From: Pseudomonadota bacterium
GTDB lineage: Bacteria > Pseudomonadota > Gammaproteobacteria > Ga0077536
Assembly: GCA_016719885.1 (NCBI GenBank)
Contig: JADJYF010000008.1
Coordinates: forward strand, 276,204-340,203
DNA: 64,000 nt
Direction: 5' to 3'
Position 1 is the stretch's first letter. Every line of letters begins with the position of its first letter. The notes under the pieces are model-generated. The model did not search any database. It saw only the letters and a list, made by a program, of their open reading frames with translations, and was not told the DNA's origin. This document shows, piece by piece, positions 1 to 8,741 of this stretch. The position numbers and the translations under genes were made by a program.

Positions 1-131
1 TCGGTCGCTATGCCGACGTGCTGGCGCGCCACGGTTACCTGTTCATCGGTCATTCCGAGACCATGTTCGGCACCTGCACGCGCTTCGATCTCATCGGCCG
101 CACCACCTACCGCCTGGCGGGCATGGCATGA
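1..131 (+). CDS. cheR: CheR chemotaxis methyltransferase, C-terminal end (partial)
   Basis: Only the last 42 codons are present, read in the third frame from base 3 to a TGA at 129-131. The peptide contains RHGYLFIGHSETMF and ends in TTYRLAGMA, which is the usual end of CheR after its GHSE motif. CheR adds methyl groups to glutamates of chemoreceptors using S-adenosylmethionine. The stop overlaps the cheD start in an ATGA arrangement, so the two are probably translated together. The gene is cut by the window edge, so nothing can be said about its N-terminal part. Confidence 0.85.
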   Translation, partial: GRYADVLARHGYLFIGHSETMFGTCTRFDLIGRTTYRLAGMA

Positions 132-784
132 GCAGCAGTCCGCAAGCCATCCAGCGGCGCATACAGGCGCAACTCGACGCCGAGTTCGCGCACATCCGCA
201 AGGCGCACGACGCCAAGCTCGGCGCGGTGGTCGCCAAGATCCTGCCCGGCGAGTACTACGCCACCGGCGCCAACGAGTACGTCGCCACCACGCTCGGCTC
301 CTGCGTGTCCGCCTGCCTGTGGGACCCGCTGATCAAGTTCGGTGGCATGAATCACTTCATGCTGCCCGATGCCGGCGACGGTCGCGTGGCGGCCAACAAC
401 CTGGCTGGCGGCGGCAGCGACGCGGCGCGTTACGGCTCGTTCGCCATGGAGCACCTGATCAACGCCATTCTCAAGGCCGGCGGCCGGCGCGAACGGCTCA
501 GGGCCAAGATCGTGGGCGGCGGCCACGTGCTGCAGATCGCCACCAACATCGGCGACCGCAACATTCAATTCGTGCGCGAGTATCTGACCAACGAAGGGAT
601 CCAGATCATCGGCGAGGACGTCGGCGGGCGCTCTGGCCGCCAGGTGCGCTTCCATCCCCTGACCGGCGCCGCCCAGGTCCGGCCGCTGGCTTCGACCGAG
701 AGCCGCGGTGTGCTCGCCGAGGAAGGCAACTACCGCACCAACATCGAACGCAAGCCCGCCAGCGGCGACGTCGAATTGTTCTAG
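128..784 (+). CDS. cheD: Chemoreceptor glutamine deamidase CheD
   Basis: CheD deamidates specific glutamines of chemoreceptors and in some bacteria also interacts with CheC or CheY. The 218-residue protein carries TTLGSCVSACLWD with the catalytic cysteine at residue 59 and the active-site histidine at residue 76 (GGMNHFMLP), both family hallmarks. It is somewhat longer than minimal CheD because of an N-terminal helical extension of about 35 residues and a C-terminal tail. The tail ends SGDVELF, nearly the same as the end of the chemoreceptor two genes downstream. It overlaps cheR by 4 bases and lies 12 bases before cheB, so an operon is likely. Confidence 0.93.
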   Translation: MSSSPQAIQRRIQAQLDAEFAHIRKAHDAKLGAVVAKILPGEYYATGANEYVATTLGSCVSACLWDPLIKFGGMNHFMLPDAGDGRVAANNLAGGGSDAARYGSFAMEHLINAILKAGGRRERLRAKIVGGGHVLQIATNIGDRNIQFVREYLTNEGIQIIGEDVGGRSGRQVRFHPLTGAAQVRPLASTESRGVLAEEGNYRTNIERKPASGDVELF

Positions 785-796
785 GAGATTCGAATC

Positions 797-1855
797 TTGG
801 ATATGCGTGCTACACCGATACGCGTTCTGGTGGTGGATGACTCGGCGCTGGTGCGCAAGGTCATGACCCAGATGCTGAGCTCCGACCCGGGCATCGAGGT
901 GGTCGGCACCGCCAATGATCCGCTCATGGCGCGTGACATGATCAAGCAGCTCAACCCCGACGTGCTGACCCTGGACGTCGAGATGCCGCGCATGGACGGC
1001 GTGACTTTCCTGACCAATCTCATGCGCCTGCGGCCGATGCCGGTGGTGATGGTCTCGTCACTGACCGAGAAAGGCGCCGACATCACCCTGCAGGCGCTGG
1101 AGATAGGTGCGGTGGACTTCGTCACCAAGCCCAAGATTGACCTGTCCCATCATCTCGAGGATTACGCCAGCGAGATCGTGGCCAAGGTCAAAGCCGCCTC
1201 GCGTGCCCGCGTGCGGCCCTACACGCCGCCGGCCGGCGGCGCCAAGAACACCACGGTCAATGCCAGCGCGCCGCGCCTGGATCTCACGCACAAATTGATT
1301 GCCATCGGCGCATCGACCGGCGGCACCGAGGCGATACGCGTGGTGCTCGAGAACATGGCCCACGACAGCCCGGCCATCGTCATCACCCAGCACATCCCCG
1401 AAGCGTTCAGCGCACCCTTCGCCGCGCGCATGGACAAGTCGAGCCCGATGCGCGTGTGCCAGGCCGAGGACGGCCAACCCATCGTGCAAGGCCATGCCTA
1501 CATCGCGCCCGGTCACCGGCACCTGACCGTGGAACGCAGCGGCGCGCGTTATCGCTGCCGTTTGCATGACACCGCGCCGGTCAACCGTCACCGTCCCTCG
1601 GTCGACGTGTTGTTCGACTCGGTGGCCACCAACCTCGGCGCCAATGCGCTCGGCGTGCTGCTGACCGGCATGGGCGCGGACGGCGCCAAGGGCATGCTGA
1701 ACATGAAGAACGCCGGCGCCAAGACCATCTGCCAGGACGAAGCCACCAGCGTGGTGTGGGGCATGCCCGGCGAGGCGGTCAAGCTGGGCGCCGCGGACCA
1801 CGTGGTGCCGCTGGAAAAGGTCGCCGAACTCGCTTCGAGATTGATTCGCAATTGA
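797..1855 (+). CDS. cheB: Chemotaxis response regulator protein-glutamate methylesterase CheB
   Basis: CheB removes methyl groups from chemoreceptors when phosphorylated by CheA. Residues 8-125 form a receiver domain with phospho-acceptor Asp60 (TLDVEMPRMDG) and Lys111 (TKP). Residues about 165-350 form the methylesterase with the Ser173-His199-Asp295 triad (IGASTGG, TQHIP, GMGADGAKG). The chosen start is TTG at 797, 9 bases after AGGAG at 783-787. An ATG two codons later (803) is the alternative, with a longer spacing. Length (352 aa) is normal for the family. Confidence 0.95.
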   Translation: MDMRATPIRVLVVDDSALVRKVMTQMLSSDPGIEVVGTANDPLMARDMIKQLNPDVLTLDVEMPRMDGVTFLTNLMRLRPMPVVMVSSLTEKGADITLQALEIGAVDFVTKPKIDLSHHLEDYASEIVAKVKAASRARVRPYTPPAGGAKNTTVNASAPRLDLTHKLIAIGASTGGTEAIRVVLENMAHDSPAIVITQHIPEAFSAPFAARMDKSSPMRVCQAEDGQPIVQGHAYIAPGHRHLTVERSGARYRCRLHDTAPVNRHRPSVDVLFDSVATNLGANALGVLLTGMGADGAKGMLNMKNAGAKTICQDEATSVVWGMPGEAVKLGAADHVVPLEKVAELASRLIRN

Positions 1856-1884
1856 CGATTTCGCGCGAAATGCGCGCGAAACGC

Positions 1885-1912
1885 TAAAGAAAAAAGTCGC
1901 TGATTCCGATGT
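1885..1912 (+). promoter_or_regulatory. Possible sigma-28 (FliA)-type promoter
   Basis: TAAA at 1885-1888 is followed after 16 bases by TCCGATGT at 1905-1912. This resembles the flagellar sigma-28 pattern TAAA-N15-GCCGATAA, which commonly drives chemoreceptor genes. The spacing is one base long and the -10 element has mismatches, so this is a weak call supported mainly by its place before a chemoreceptor gene. Confidence 0.3.
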
Positions 1913-1952
1913 ATTCCGCGATGGATGTTTACGGCCCGCGAGAGCTTGACGC

Positions 1953-3131
1953 ATGAACGACACTTACTCCGTGATTCCAGGAATCGTGACCTTGGCGGCA
2001 GCGCTGGTCACGCTATTGATTGCGCAGCCAGCGGTTGCCGTGGTGTGCCTGCTGGTGGTGGCCGCGGTATGGAAATGGGACGGCATGCGCGCCAGGAAAG
2101 CCGCGACCGACGCGGTCGCCGAACCTGCGGACAACGGCGTCACGCCCTACGATGCCGAGCGCGTCGAGCTGCTGCACGGCGCCTCGACCCAGACCATACG
2201 CCAGCTGCAGGGCGACATGGTGCAGATTCGCGAACTGATCCGCAGCGCCGTCGCTGAACTGGGTCAGTCCTTCGATGGCTTTCACGCCGACGCACAGGTG
2301 CAGAAGGCCTTGATGGACGAGGCGGTACGCACCCTCGCCAACGGCTCCGGCGACGCCGCGCCGGGCAAGGATCCCAACGACAGCGTCACCATCGGCAAAT
2401 TCGTGCGCGACACCTCCAGCGTGTTGCAGGGCTTCGTCGACAATGCCATCACCGCCAGCAAGCGCGGCATGGACATCGTCAACATGATCGACACCATGAA
2501 CACCCAGATGACCCAGATCTTCGACCTGCTGGGCGACGTCAAGGGCATCGCCGACCAGACCAACCTGCTGGCCTTGAATGCCGCCATCGAAGCGGCGCGC
2601 GCCGGCGAAGCCGGACGTGGCTTCGCGGTGGTGGCCGACGAAGTGCGCAAACTGTCGCTCAACTCCGCGCACTTCAACGAACAGATCCGCACCCAGGTCG
2701 AGAACGCGCAGGCCACCATGCAATCGACCCGCAAGCTGGTGGGCGATTCGGCCTCGATGGACATGAGCATGCTGCTCACCCACAAATCCAGCATCGACGG
2801 CATGATGAAACACCTGTCGTCCCTGGAGTCGTCGCTCAACGATTTGATCGGCGAGACCTCGGGCCTCACCGCGCAGATCGCCGAGCGCTCGAGCAACGCG
2901 GTGCGCGCCCTGCAGTTCGAAGACATCGTGCGCCAGGTGGCCGAACACGGCGAGAAGGAGCTGGGCCGCCTGGAGGCGTTGCTGGAGACCGGCGTCGTGC
3001 ACTGGTCCGGCCACGCCCTCGAAGAGAGCGTCGAGCAATTGCGCCTGGCCGCCGCCGCGCTGCGCGAGATGCAGCCGCGCAAGCCGGCCCACCAGGCCAC
3101 CATGAGTGAAGGCGACATCGAATTGTTCTGA
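1953..3131 (+). CDS. Methyl-accepting chemotaxis protein with an N-terminal membrane hairpin
   Basis: This 392-residue receptor starts with two hydrophobic stretches (about residues 8-23 and 28-43) separated by only a few residues, so it has essentially no periplasmic sensing domain and probably senses at the membrane or in the cytoplasm. The signalling hairpin tip is clear at about residues 195-235 (DQTNLLALNAAIEAARAGE, then GRGFAVVADEVRKL). No HAMP domain is evident. The C-terminus, MSEGDIELF, closely matches the end of CheD. It lies between cheB and the STAS gene on the same strand, about 100 bases after cheB. Confidence 0.9.
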   Translation: MNDTYSVIPGIVTLAAALVTLLIAQPAVAVVCLLVVAAVWKWDGMRARKAATDAVAEPADNGVTPYDAERVELLHGASTQTIRQLQGDMVQIRELIRSAVAELGQSFDGFHADAQVQKALMDEAVRTLANGSGDAAPGKDPNDSVTIGKFVRDTSSVLQGFVDNAITASKRGMDIVNMIDTMNTQMTQIFDLLGDVKGIADQTNLLALNAAIEAARAGEAGRGFAVVADEVRKLSLNSAHFNEQIRTQVENAQATMQSTRKLVGDSASMDMSMLLTHKSSIDGMMKHLSSLESSLNDLIGETSGLTAQIAERSSNAVRALQFEDIVRQVAEHGEKELGRLEALLETGVVHWSGHALEESVEQLRLAAAALREMQPRKPAHQATMSEGDIELF

Positions 3132-3194
3132 GCGTCGGCGCCGAGCGCGGCTCGCGTCGCGATGCAGGAAGCAATCCCAGATTGGAGTTATGAA

Positions 3195-3500
3195 ATGAGC
3201 ATCAGCACCCAGACCTCTGGCGACGGCCAGACCCTGACCATCCGCGTCCAGGACCGTTTCGATTTCAACGTGCACCGTGACCTGCGCCAGGCCTATGAAG
3301 CGGCCGGCAAGCGCTACGGCAATTACGTGCTCGACCTGCGTGGCACCACCTACATGGACAGCGCGGCGCTCGGCATGCTGCTGCAGCTGCGCGAGCACGC
3401 CGGTGGCAAGCGCCAGGCGGTGCGCCTGACCAACGCCCAGCCGGTGATTCGCGACATCCTGGCGGTGGCCAATTTCGACCAGCTGTTCACCATCGACTGA
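3195..3500 (+). CDS. STAS-domain anti-sigma factor antagonist
   Basis: The 101-residue protein is a single STAS domain of the SpoIIAA/RsbV/HsbA type. These bind an anti-sigma factor or a partner kinase and are controlled by phosphorylation of a serine. The phospho-site motif is LDLRGTTYMDSAALGMLLQL, where the Ser after Asp is the expected target. The start at ATG 3195 is preferred over an upstream in-frame ATG (3162) because TTGGAG lies 7 bases before it. The next gene encodes the matching PP2C-type phosphatase regulator, so the two very likely form one partner-switching pair. Confidence 0.88.
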   Translation: MSISTQTSGDGQTLTIRVQDRFDFNVHRDLRQAYEAAGKRYGNYVLDLRGTTYMDSAALGMLLQLREHAGGKRQAVRLTNAQPVIRDILAVANFDQLFTID

Positions 3501-3534
3501 GTGCCGTCGGCGCGTCTCGCGCCGCGATGAGTCC

Positions 3535-5274
3535 ATGCCCACGAACACGCTGGCAGCCAATTCCGCCTATTCACGACTGCCCGCCGCGCGCCGCTTTGGG
3601 GACGGGCTGCGTGCGCTGGTGGTCGAAGACAACGAGATAGATCAATACCTCCTGCAGCGCATGCTGCTCGACGCCGGCTTCACCGTGGAGTTGGCATCAT
3701 CGACGGAGGACGCGCTGGAGCTCGCCGCCAGTTCCAGACCTGACCTCGTGTGCTGCGACGTGCGCCTGCCGGGCGCCGACGGCTATGTGCTGTGTTCGGC
3801 CATCCGCGGGCGCTATCCGCAGGCCTACATCCCTTTCATATTCATCACCGCGCTCAGCGACGAACAGCACGTCTTGAAGTGCTTCGAGGTCGGCGCGGAC
3901 GACGTCGTGATCAAGCCGGTGATGCCGGCGCGACTGCGTGCCAAGGTGGCGGCGGCGCTGCGCACCGGCGACCTGCACCGGGAGCTGGAACGCCAGCGCG
4001 ATCAGCTCGCCGATTTCCGCACCAACATGCAGCGCGACATGGAGATCGCCAAGACCATCATCGACAATCTCGGCAGCGAGAAGACCTTGGCCCTGCCCAA
4101 CGTGTCCTACCACCTGCAGCCGATGGACACGCTCAATGGCGATCTCATCATCGGCGGTCGCAGCCCGGGCGGCGCGCAGTGCTTCCTGTTCGGCGATTTC
4201 ACCGGCCACGGTCTGCCGGCGGCGATTGGCGTGCAGGTCGTGCACGGCGTGTTCTGCGCGATGGTCGCGCGCGGCCACGCCATCGAGCGCATCGCGGCCG
4301 AACTCAACCGCAAGGTGCGTCAACTGCTGCCGCGCGATCGCTTCCTGTCCGCCGCCCTGATCGAAATCTACGCCGACAGCGGCACCATCTCGGTGTGGAA
4401 TGGTGGCATGCCGGAACTGTTGGTGTGCAACAAGGACGGGCGCCTCGAGAAAGGCTTCCGCTCCACCAAGCTGCCTCTCGGTGTGCTGCCCAACGACGAA
4501 TTCGACGCCACCGCCACGCGTCGCCAGCTGCGCCAAGGCGACTCGCTGCTGTGCTATTCCGATGGCGTGATCGAAGCGCTGGATAGCGCCGGCCAGATGT
4601 TCGGCATCGAGCGCGTGAAGCTCGCCCTGACCGCCGCCGGCCCGCGCGCGGTCGAAACGCTGTGCACGGCCTTGCGGCAGCATACCGGCGACACCCCGCA
4701 ACAGGACGATATCTCGATGCTGCAGGTTCGCTTCGATCCGGACGCGATGCGCGCCCGCCTCGACAGTCACGCGCCGCTCGACATGTCGCGTGCCGCCACC
4801 CACTGGCAATGCAGCGTCGCGCTCGGTCATGACGCCTTGCGCGGCACCGACCCCATCCCGGTGGTGGGCGCGCTGATGGACGCCATTCAAGGCTTCGGAC
4901 CGCGCAATGACGAGATCCACATGGTGGTCTCGACCCTGTTCGCGCGCGCCTTGGAACAGGGCCTGCTGGGTCTCGATGCCAATCTGAAATGCGATCAGAG
5001 CGGCTTCGCCAACTACTATCACCAGCTCGAGGAAGAACTCGCGCGACTCAGCGGCGGCGGCATTGAAATCGGCTTCGCGCACACGCCCGACAGCGCGGGC
5101 GGCGTGCTGGAGATCACGGTCAGCATGAGCGGCGGCCAGTCACCCGCCTTGGCGCCGACGCCCGGTGACAAGCATCCGGACCTCGACGCCGTGGCCGAGC
5201 TGTGCGAATCGCTGGAGTTCGACGCCGATGGCCGGCGCGCCGTGGCGCGCTATCGTTGGTACAAGGCGGCCTAG
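3535..5274 (+). CDS. Response regulator with PP2C phosphatase and C-terminal ATPase-like domain (HsbR/RsbU-like)
   Basis: Three domains are seen. Residues about 25-140 are a receiver with Asp75 (CCDVRLPGADG). Residues about 195-400 are a SpoIIE/PP2C phosphatase with its metal-binding motifs intact (NGDLIIGG near 200, GDFTGHGLPAA near 220, CYSDGVIEA near 341, DDISML near 391). Residues about 425-575 resemble the HATPase-like anti-sigma/serine kinase domain of HsbR. In known systems the phosphatase dephosphorylates the STAS partner. In the last domain the N-box reads LFARALEQGLLGLD, where related kinases from memory have Asn in place of Arg, so kinase activity may be lost. It lies 34 bases after the STAS gene. 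Confidence 0.85.
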   Translation: MPTNTLAANSAYSRLPAARRFGDGLRALVVEDNEIDQYLLQRMLLDAGFTVELASSTEDALELAASSRPDLVCCDVRLPGADGYVLCSAIRGRYPQAYIPFIFITALSDEQHVLKCFEVGADDVVIKPVMPARLRAKVAAALRTGDLHRELERQRDQLADFRTNMQRDMEIAKTIIDNLGSEKTLALPNVSYHLQPMDTLNGDLIIGGRSPGGAQCFLFGDFTGHGLPAAIGVQVVHGVFCAMVARGHAIERIAAELNRKVRQLLPRDRFLSAALIEIYADSGTISVWNGGMPELLVCNKDGRLEKGFRSTKLPLGVLPNDEFDATATRRQLRQGDSLLCYSDGVIEALDSAGQMFGIERVKLALTAAGPRAVETLCTALRQHTGDTPQQDDISMLQVRFDPDAMRARLDSHAPLDMSRAATHWQCSVALGHDALRGTDPIPVVGALMDAIQGFGPRNDEIHMVVSTLFARALEQGLLGLDANLKCDQSGFANYYHQLEEELARLSGGGIEIGFAHTPDSAGGVLEITVSMSGGQSPALAPTPGDKHPDLDAVAELCESLEFDADGRRAVARYRWYKAA

Positions 5275-5299
5275 GCGCCATTTCAACGCCCGTCGGCGC

Positions 5300-6154
5300 T
5301 TACGGCGAGCCTGCCGCCGCCACGTCCACGCGGCACACTTCCACCGCCGCCAGCGCCTTGCCTGAACCGAGATCGGCCAGCTCGCCGGCGAACGTCAGAC
5401 CGAACAAGGTGCGACCATCCGCGCCGCCAAGGTTGCAGGCCACCGCGCGCTTGCCGGGCGTGGCGATGACGTCGCCGATGCTGCCATCGGCGCACACCCG
5501 CACGAATTCGCCGGTCATGAACGACGCCACCCACACCGCGCCGTCGGCGTCGAGGCAGATGCCGTCCGGCGTGCGTTCGCCGAGGCTTGCCCACACGCGT
5601 CGGTTGGACAGGCGACCGTCGGCCGCGCGATCGAACGCGGTCAGCTTGTGGCCGAAAGTCTCGGCGATGATCAGCGTGCCGCCGTCGGGCGTGATGACCG
5701 CGCCGTTGGGAAATTCCAGGCCGCTCGCCACCACCGTGCGCTGCCCCGCCATCGAGACCATGATGAGATCCGCGGTCTTGGGTGCTTCGCCGGCCAACAG
5801 GTCATAACCGAAATTGCCGACGTAGATGTTGCCGCTCGCATCGCACACGCAGTCATTGATGTCATGGGACACCATGTCCGACAGGTCGCAGTACAGGCTC
5901 AGCGTACCGTCCTTGGCCACCTGCATGAGCTTCCTGTCCTGCATGGAAACGATCACCACGCGACCGTCGGGCAGGAAATTGATACCCGAGGGGTGCTTGG
6001 GGAAGGACGCGACCTTGGCGCGGCGGCCCGCCTCGCTCAGGGTGTAGACGGTTTCGCCGCGCATGTCCGACATCCACAGCTGGCCGCCGTGCCAGCGCGG
6101 CCCTTCCAGGAAAATGAACCCGTCGGCCAGCATTTCAAGTTTGTATTTCGCCAT
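5300..6154 (-). CDS. SMP-30/gluconolactonase family sugar-lactone hydrolase-like protein
   Basis: The 284-residue product is a six-bladed beta-propeller of the SMP-30/gluconolactonase/LRE family. It has the metal-ligand motif LEGPRWHGGQLWMSD near the N-terminus, GINFLPDGRVV, NDCVCDASGNIYVGNFG and PDGICLDADGAVWVA, each matching propeller repeats. Members hydrolyse lactones, but the substrate cannot be read from sequence. The start at 6154 (MAKYKLEM) is chosen over an ATG eight codons upstream because GGGGGAG lies about 4 bases before it. It converges with the regulator gene upstream, with only 25 bases between the stops. Confidence 0.85.
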   Translation of the reverse strand: MAKYKLEMLADGFIFLEGPRWHGGQLWMSDMRGETVYTLSEAGRRAKVASFPKHPSGINFLPDGRVVIVSMQDRKLMQVAKDGTLSLYCDLSDMVSHDINDCVCDASGNIYVGNFGYDLLAGEAPKTADLIMVSMAGQRTVVASGLEFPNGAVITPDGGTLIIAETFGHKLTAFDRAADGRLSNRRVWASLGERTPDGICLDADGAVWVASFMTGEFVRVCADGSIGDVIATPGKRAVACNLGGADGRTLFGLTFAGELADLGSGKALAAVEVCRVDVAAAGSP

Positions 6155-6244
6155 GACTCCCCCGTCTGTGATTGCCATTGATTGCGCGCGCTGTGGAAGA
6201 CGAAAGCTAGCAAGTCCGCGCCGGGCGCGCCACCGTGGCGGCTG

Positions 6245-6628
6245 TCAGTCCTTGTCGAGACCGAACAGGCGTTCGAGTTCGCTTTGATTGCGCGCGGTGT
6301 CGGTGCTCGGCGCGGAGCTCGGCGCGCCGCCGAACAGGGCGTCGAGTTCGGCGCGGGCGCGCGCCGCGGCGTCATCGGCCGCGCCCTTGAAGGCGCGCGT
6401 CGAGGGTTTGAAGTAATCGCAGTAGTTGGCGCGTTCCTTGTTGCCGACCGCGGTGGCGACGGTTTCCTCGCAAGCGTCGGCCACCGACGGGTTGTAGAAG
6501 CCGCACATCCTGCACACGTGCAGGTCGGCGTTGCAGGCCGGGCACAGCTCGGCGCGACGCAGCGGCAGGCTGTCTTCCGGCAGGGCTGCGCCGCAGCGCC
6601 AGCAGCAATAGGCGGACGGGCGGCTCAT
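6245..6628 (-). CDS. Small zinc-ribbon protein of unknown function
   Basis: The 127-residue protein has paired cysteines, CCWRCG near residue 9, then CPACNADLHVCRMCG near residues 29-43, suggesting one or two zinc ribbons. A conserved stretch follows (NPSVADACEETVA, ERANYCDYFKP), and the acidic/alanine-rich C-terminus ends LERLFGLDKD. It resembles conserved hypothetical proteins of proteobacteria, but I know no function. It lies only 6 bases after the nitroreductase gene on the same strand, so the two are likely co-transcribed. Confidence 0.75.
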   Translation of the reverse strand: MSRPSAYCCWRCGAALPEDSLPLRRAELCPACNADLHVCRMCGFYNPSVADACEETVATAVGNKERANYCDYFKPSTRAFKGAADDAAARARAELDALFGGAPSSAPSTDTARNQSELERLFGLDKD

Positions 6629-6634
6629 CGCCGC

Positions 6635-7258
6635 TCAGCCCGCCAGGCTCGCGCCGGTCATGGTCTCGAGATGCACGACCTCCGCCAGCGGTCGCCGGTA
6701 GGCACGCGGCGGCAGGCTGTCGGCAAGCGCCTTGCCCACCACCACCATCATCACCGGCGTGACATTGGCCGGCAGCTCGAGCAGCGTCGCGACCTTGGCC
6801 GCGTCGAAGCCGATCATGGGACCGCTGTCCCAGCCGCGATTGCGCGCGGCGTACATGAGACTCATGGCCGCCAGCGCACCGCTGCGTATCGCTTCCTCGC
6901 GCTGCAGCGTCGGCTGGTCCTGGTACACGCCCTTGATCATCGGCACGTACTTGTCGCGCGCCGCCGCGCCGCCATCGGCGTAGATGCGCTCGGCATCGAG
7001 ATGTGCGTCCAGGCGTCCGCATACCAGCACAGCCGCCGCGCACTGCTCGACCTGCGCCTGGCCATAGGACAGTTTGCGCAGCGCCTGCTTGCGCGCCTCC
7101 TCGCGCACCACCACGAACTGCCAATGCTGCATGTTGAACGAGCTCGGGCTCAGCACCACTTCCGAAAAAATCGCCGCGAGTTCGGCGTCGTCGATCTCGA
7201 TGCCGCTCCGGTATTGCCGAACGCTGCGCCGCGCTTGAACGAGTTGTGAAAATTCCAA
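6635..7258 (-). CDS. Nitroreductase family FMN-dependent oxidoreductase
   Basis: The 207-residue protein begins MEFSQLVQARRSVRQYRSG, the typical FMN-phosphate-binding start of nitroreductases (RRSxRxF/Y). It continues with SEVVLSPSSFNMQHWQFVVV, matching the PSxxNxQPWxF motif, and ends with the VMMVVVGKALADS segment. Family members reduce nitro groups, quinones or flavins with NAD(P)H, and the physiological substrate here is unknown. The gene precedes the zinc-ribbon gene by 6 bases and follows the DadA-like gene by 30 bases, all on the minus strand. Confidence 0.88.
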   Translation of the reverse strand: MEFSQLVQARRSVRQYRSGIEIDDAELAAIFSEVVLSPSSFNMQHWQFVVVREEARKQALRKLSYGQAQVEQCAAAVLVCGRLDAHLDAERIYADGGAAARDKYVPMIKGVYQDQPTLQREEAIRSGALAAMSLMYAARNRGWDSGPMIGFDAAKVATLLELPANVTPVMMVVVGKALADSLPPRAYRRPLAEVVHLETMTGASLAG

Positions 7259-7288
7259 GGTAGTTTTTCTCCGCGCTTGGATTGAGGC

Positions 7289-8554
7289 TCAGGCATCGAA
7301 ACGCGCCAGCGCGTAATCGGCGCTGGGCAATTCGGTGCGCTCGCGCATGATGTGGTCGGCCACCAATTTACCGGCGCCGGGCGCCATGGTCCAACCGAGA
7401 TGACCGTGACCGGTGTTGAGATACAGGCCGCGCACCGCGGTGCGGCCCATGATGCCGACGCCGTCGGGGCTCATGGGCCGCAGGCCCGTCCATTCCACGC
7501 AGTTGCGCCGCTCGACGCGGCGGCTCTCATCGGGATAGATGCGGGCCAGCAAATCGTAGAGATTGCGGATGCGGCTCGGGGTGAGGCGGGTATCGAAGCC
7601 GGCGAATTCGGCGGTGCCCGCCACGCGCAGCTGCTGGCCGAGCGGACACACCGCCGCGTGGTAGTGCTCGTCGATCACCGGCACGTGGGGTTTGCATTGC
7701 CAATCGGCCATGGGCAGGGTCAGGGAATAGCCCTTCACCGGTTGCACCGGGACTTTAAGGCCCGCGCTCGCGGCCAGCGCCGGCGTGTAGCTGGCGGCGG
7801 CGAGCACCACGCCGTCGGCACGTCGCATTTCGCCATCGACCATCACACCGCCGACCGCGCCGCCGTTCACCACCACCTGGCTGGCCTGACGCTCGTAATC
7901 GAAAGTGACGCCGATGCCGGCACAGTGTTCGGCCAGCGCGCGACAGAAACGCTGCGCGTCGCCCGACACGTCGTCGGGAAAATGGATGCCGCCCGACAGC
8001 TCGTGGGCGACCGGCGCGAGCGCGGGCTCGAGCCGCGCCACCGCCTGCGCGTTCAGCACTTCGTAGCGCACATCGAAGGCGCGACAGCGTTCGGCGAAGC
8101 GCGTCGCGGTGTCGAGTTCGGCGGCGGTGCGGTAGATCTTCAAGGTGCCGTGGTCGGCGCGCTCGAATGGCAGGGCCAGCGGCGCGAGATGCTCGGCCAG
8201 CACCGTCAACGAATAGTCGGCGAGACGCGCGTTCTTCTCGACGTTGACGAGATAGCACGGCAGCGACGAGTTGCGCAGGAAGTTCAACGACCAGCCCAGC
8301 ATGCGCGGCAGCGCGCGCGGACGGATGAGCAGCGCGGCGTCCTCGCGTCCCAACATGCGTAGTGCCTGCCAGAACACGCCGGGTTCGTTCCAGGGATTGG
8401 CCTGGCTCGCGTGCAGCATGCCGCCGTTGGCGAAGCTGGTTTCGAGAGCCGGACCGGACTGGCGCTCGATGACTTCCACGTCGGCGCCGTGCAGGCGCAG
8501 AAAGTAGGCGGTCGTCAGACCGAGCAGTCCCGCGCCGACGACGATGATGCGCAT
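7289..8554 (-). CDS. D-amino acid dehydrogenase-like FAD oxidoreductase (DadA family)
   Basis: The 421-residue protein has an N-terminal Rossmann FAD motif (IIVVGAGLLGLTTAYFLRLHG, with the GxGxxG core) followed by ETSFANGGMLHASQANPWNEPG. The ANGG...S...PW segment is characteristic of DadA, which oxidises D-amino acids and passes electrons to the respiratory chain. The C-terminal part has WTGLRPMSPDGVGIMGRT and NTGHGHLGWTMAPGAGKLVAD, the FAD-closing motifs of the DAO fold. No alanine racemase lies next to it, so the exact substrate is open. Confidence 0.87.
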   Translation of the reverse strand: MRIIVVGAGLLGLTTAYFLRLHGADVEVIERQSGPALETSFANGGMLHASQANPWNEPGVFWQALRMLGREDAALLIRPRALPRMLGWSLNFLRNSSLPCYLVNVEKNARLADYSLTVLAEHLAPLALPFERADHGTLKIYRTAAELDTATRFAERCRAFDVRYEVLNAQAVARLEPALAPVAHELSGGIHFPDDVSGDAQRFCRALAEHCAGIGVTFDYERQASQVVVNGGAVGGVMVDGEMRRADGVVLAAASYTPALAASAGLKVPVQPVKGYSLTLPMADWQCKPHVPVIDEHYHAAVCPLGQQLRVAGTAEFAGFDTRLTPSRIRNLYDLLARIYPDESRRVERRNCVEWTGLRPMSPDGVGIMGRTAVRGLYLNTGHGHLGWTMAPGAGKLVADHIMRERTELPSADYALARFDA

Positions 8555-8679
8555 TGCATGCCAACCTCGAAATGTGAAGGGGACCCCTCCCGCATCGAGG
8601 TCGGAAAACGAGGGACGTGGAGAGCGATGGCAAGTGCGATTTCATTCCCCCAGCAGCCCGCTTCCCGACGATGATTACG

Positions 8680-8696
8680 GTGAAGCCTGACCCACA
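8680..8696. repeat. Half copy of a dispersed TGAAGCCTGACCCACA repeat in the 8555-8741 gap
   Basis: Bases 8681-8696 read TGAAGCCTGACCCACA, identical to the arms of a 19-bp inverted repeat at 22770-22826. Here only one arm is intact. It lies between the DadA-like gene and the 3' end of btuB, and the rest of this 187-base gap shows no gene or clear hairpin terminator. Confidence 0.55.
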
Positions 8697-8741
8697 GAAA
8701 GCGGGCGGTCAGGGCTCGACCGCCGGGAATCGCACCGGCAC

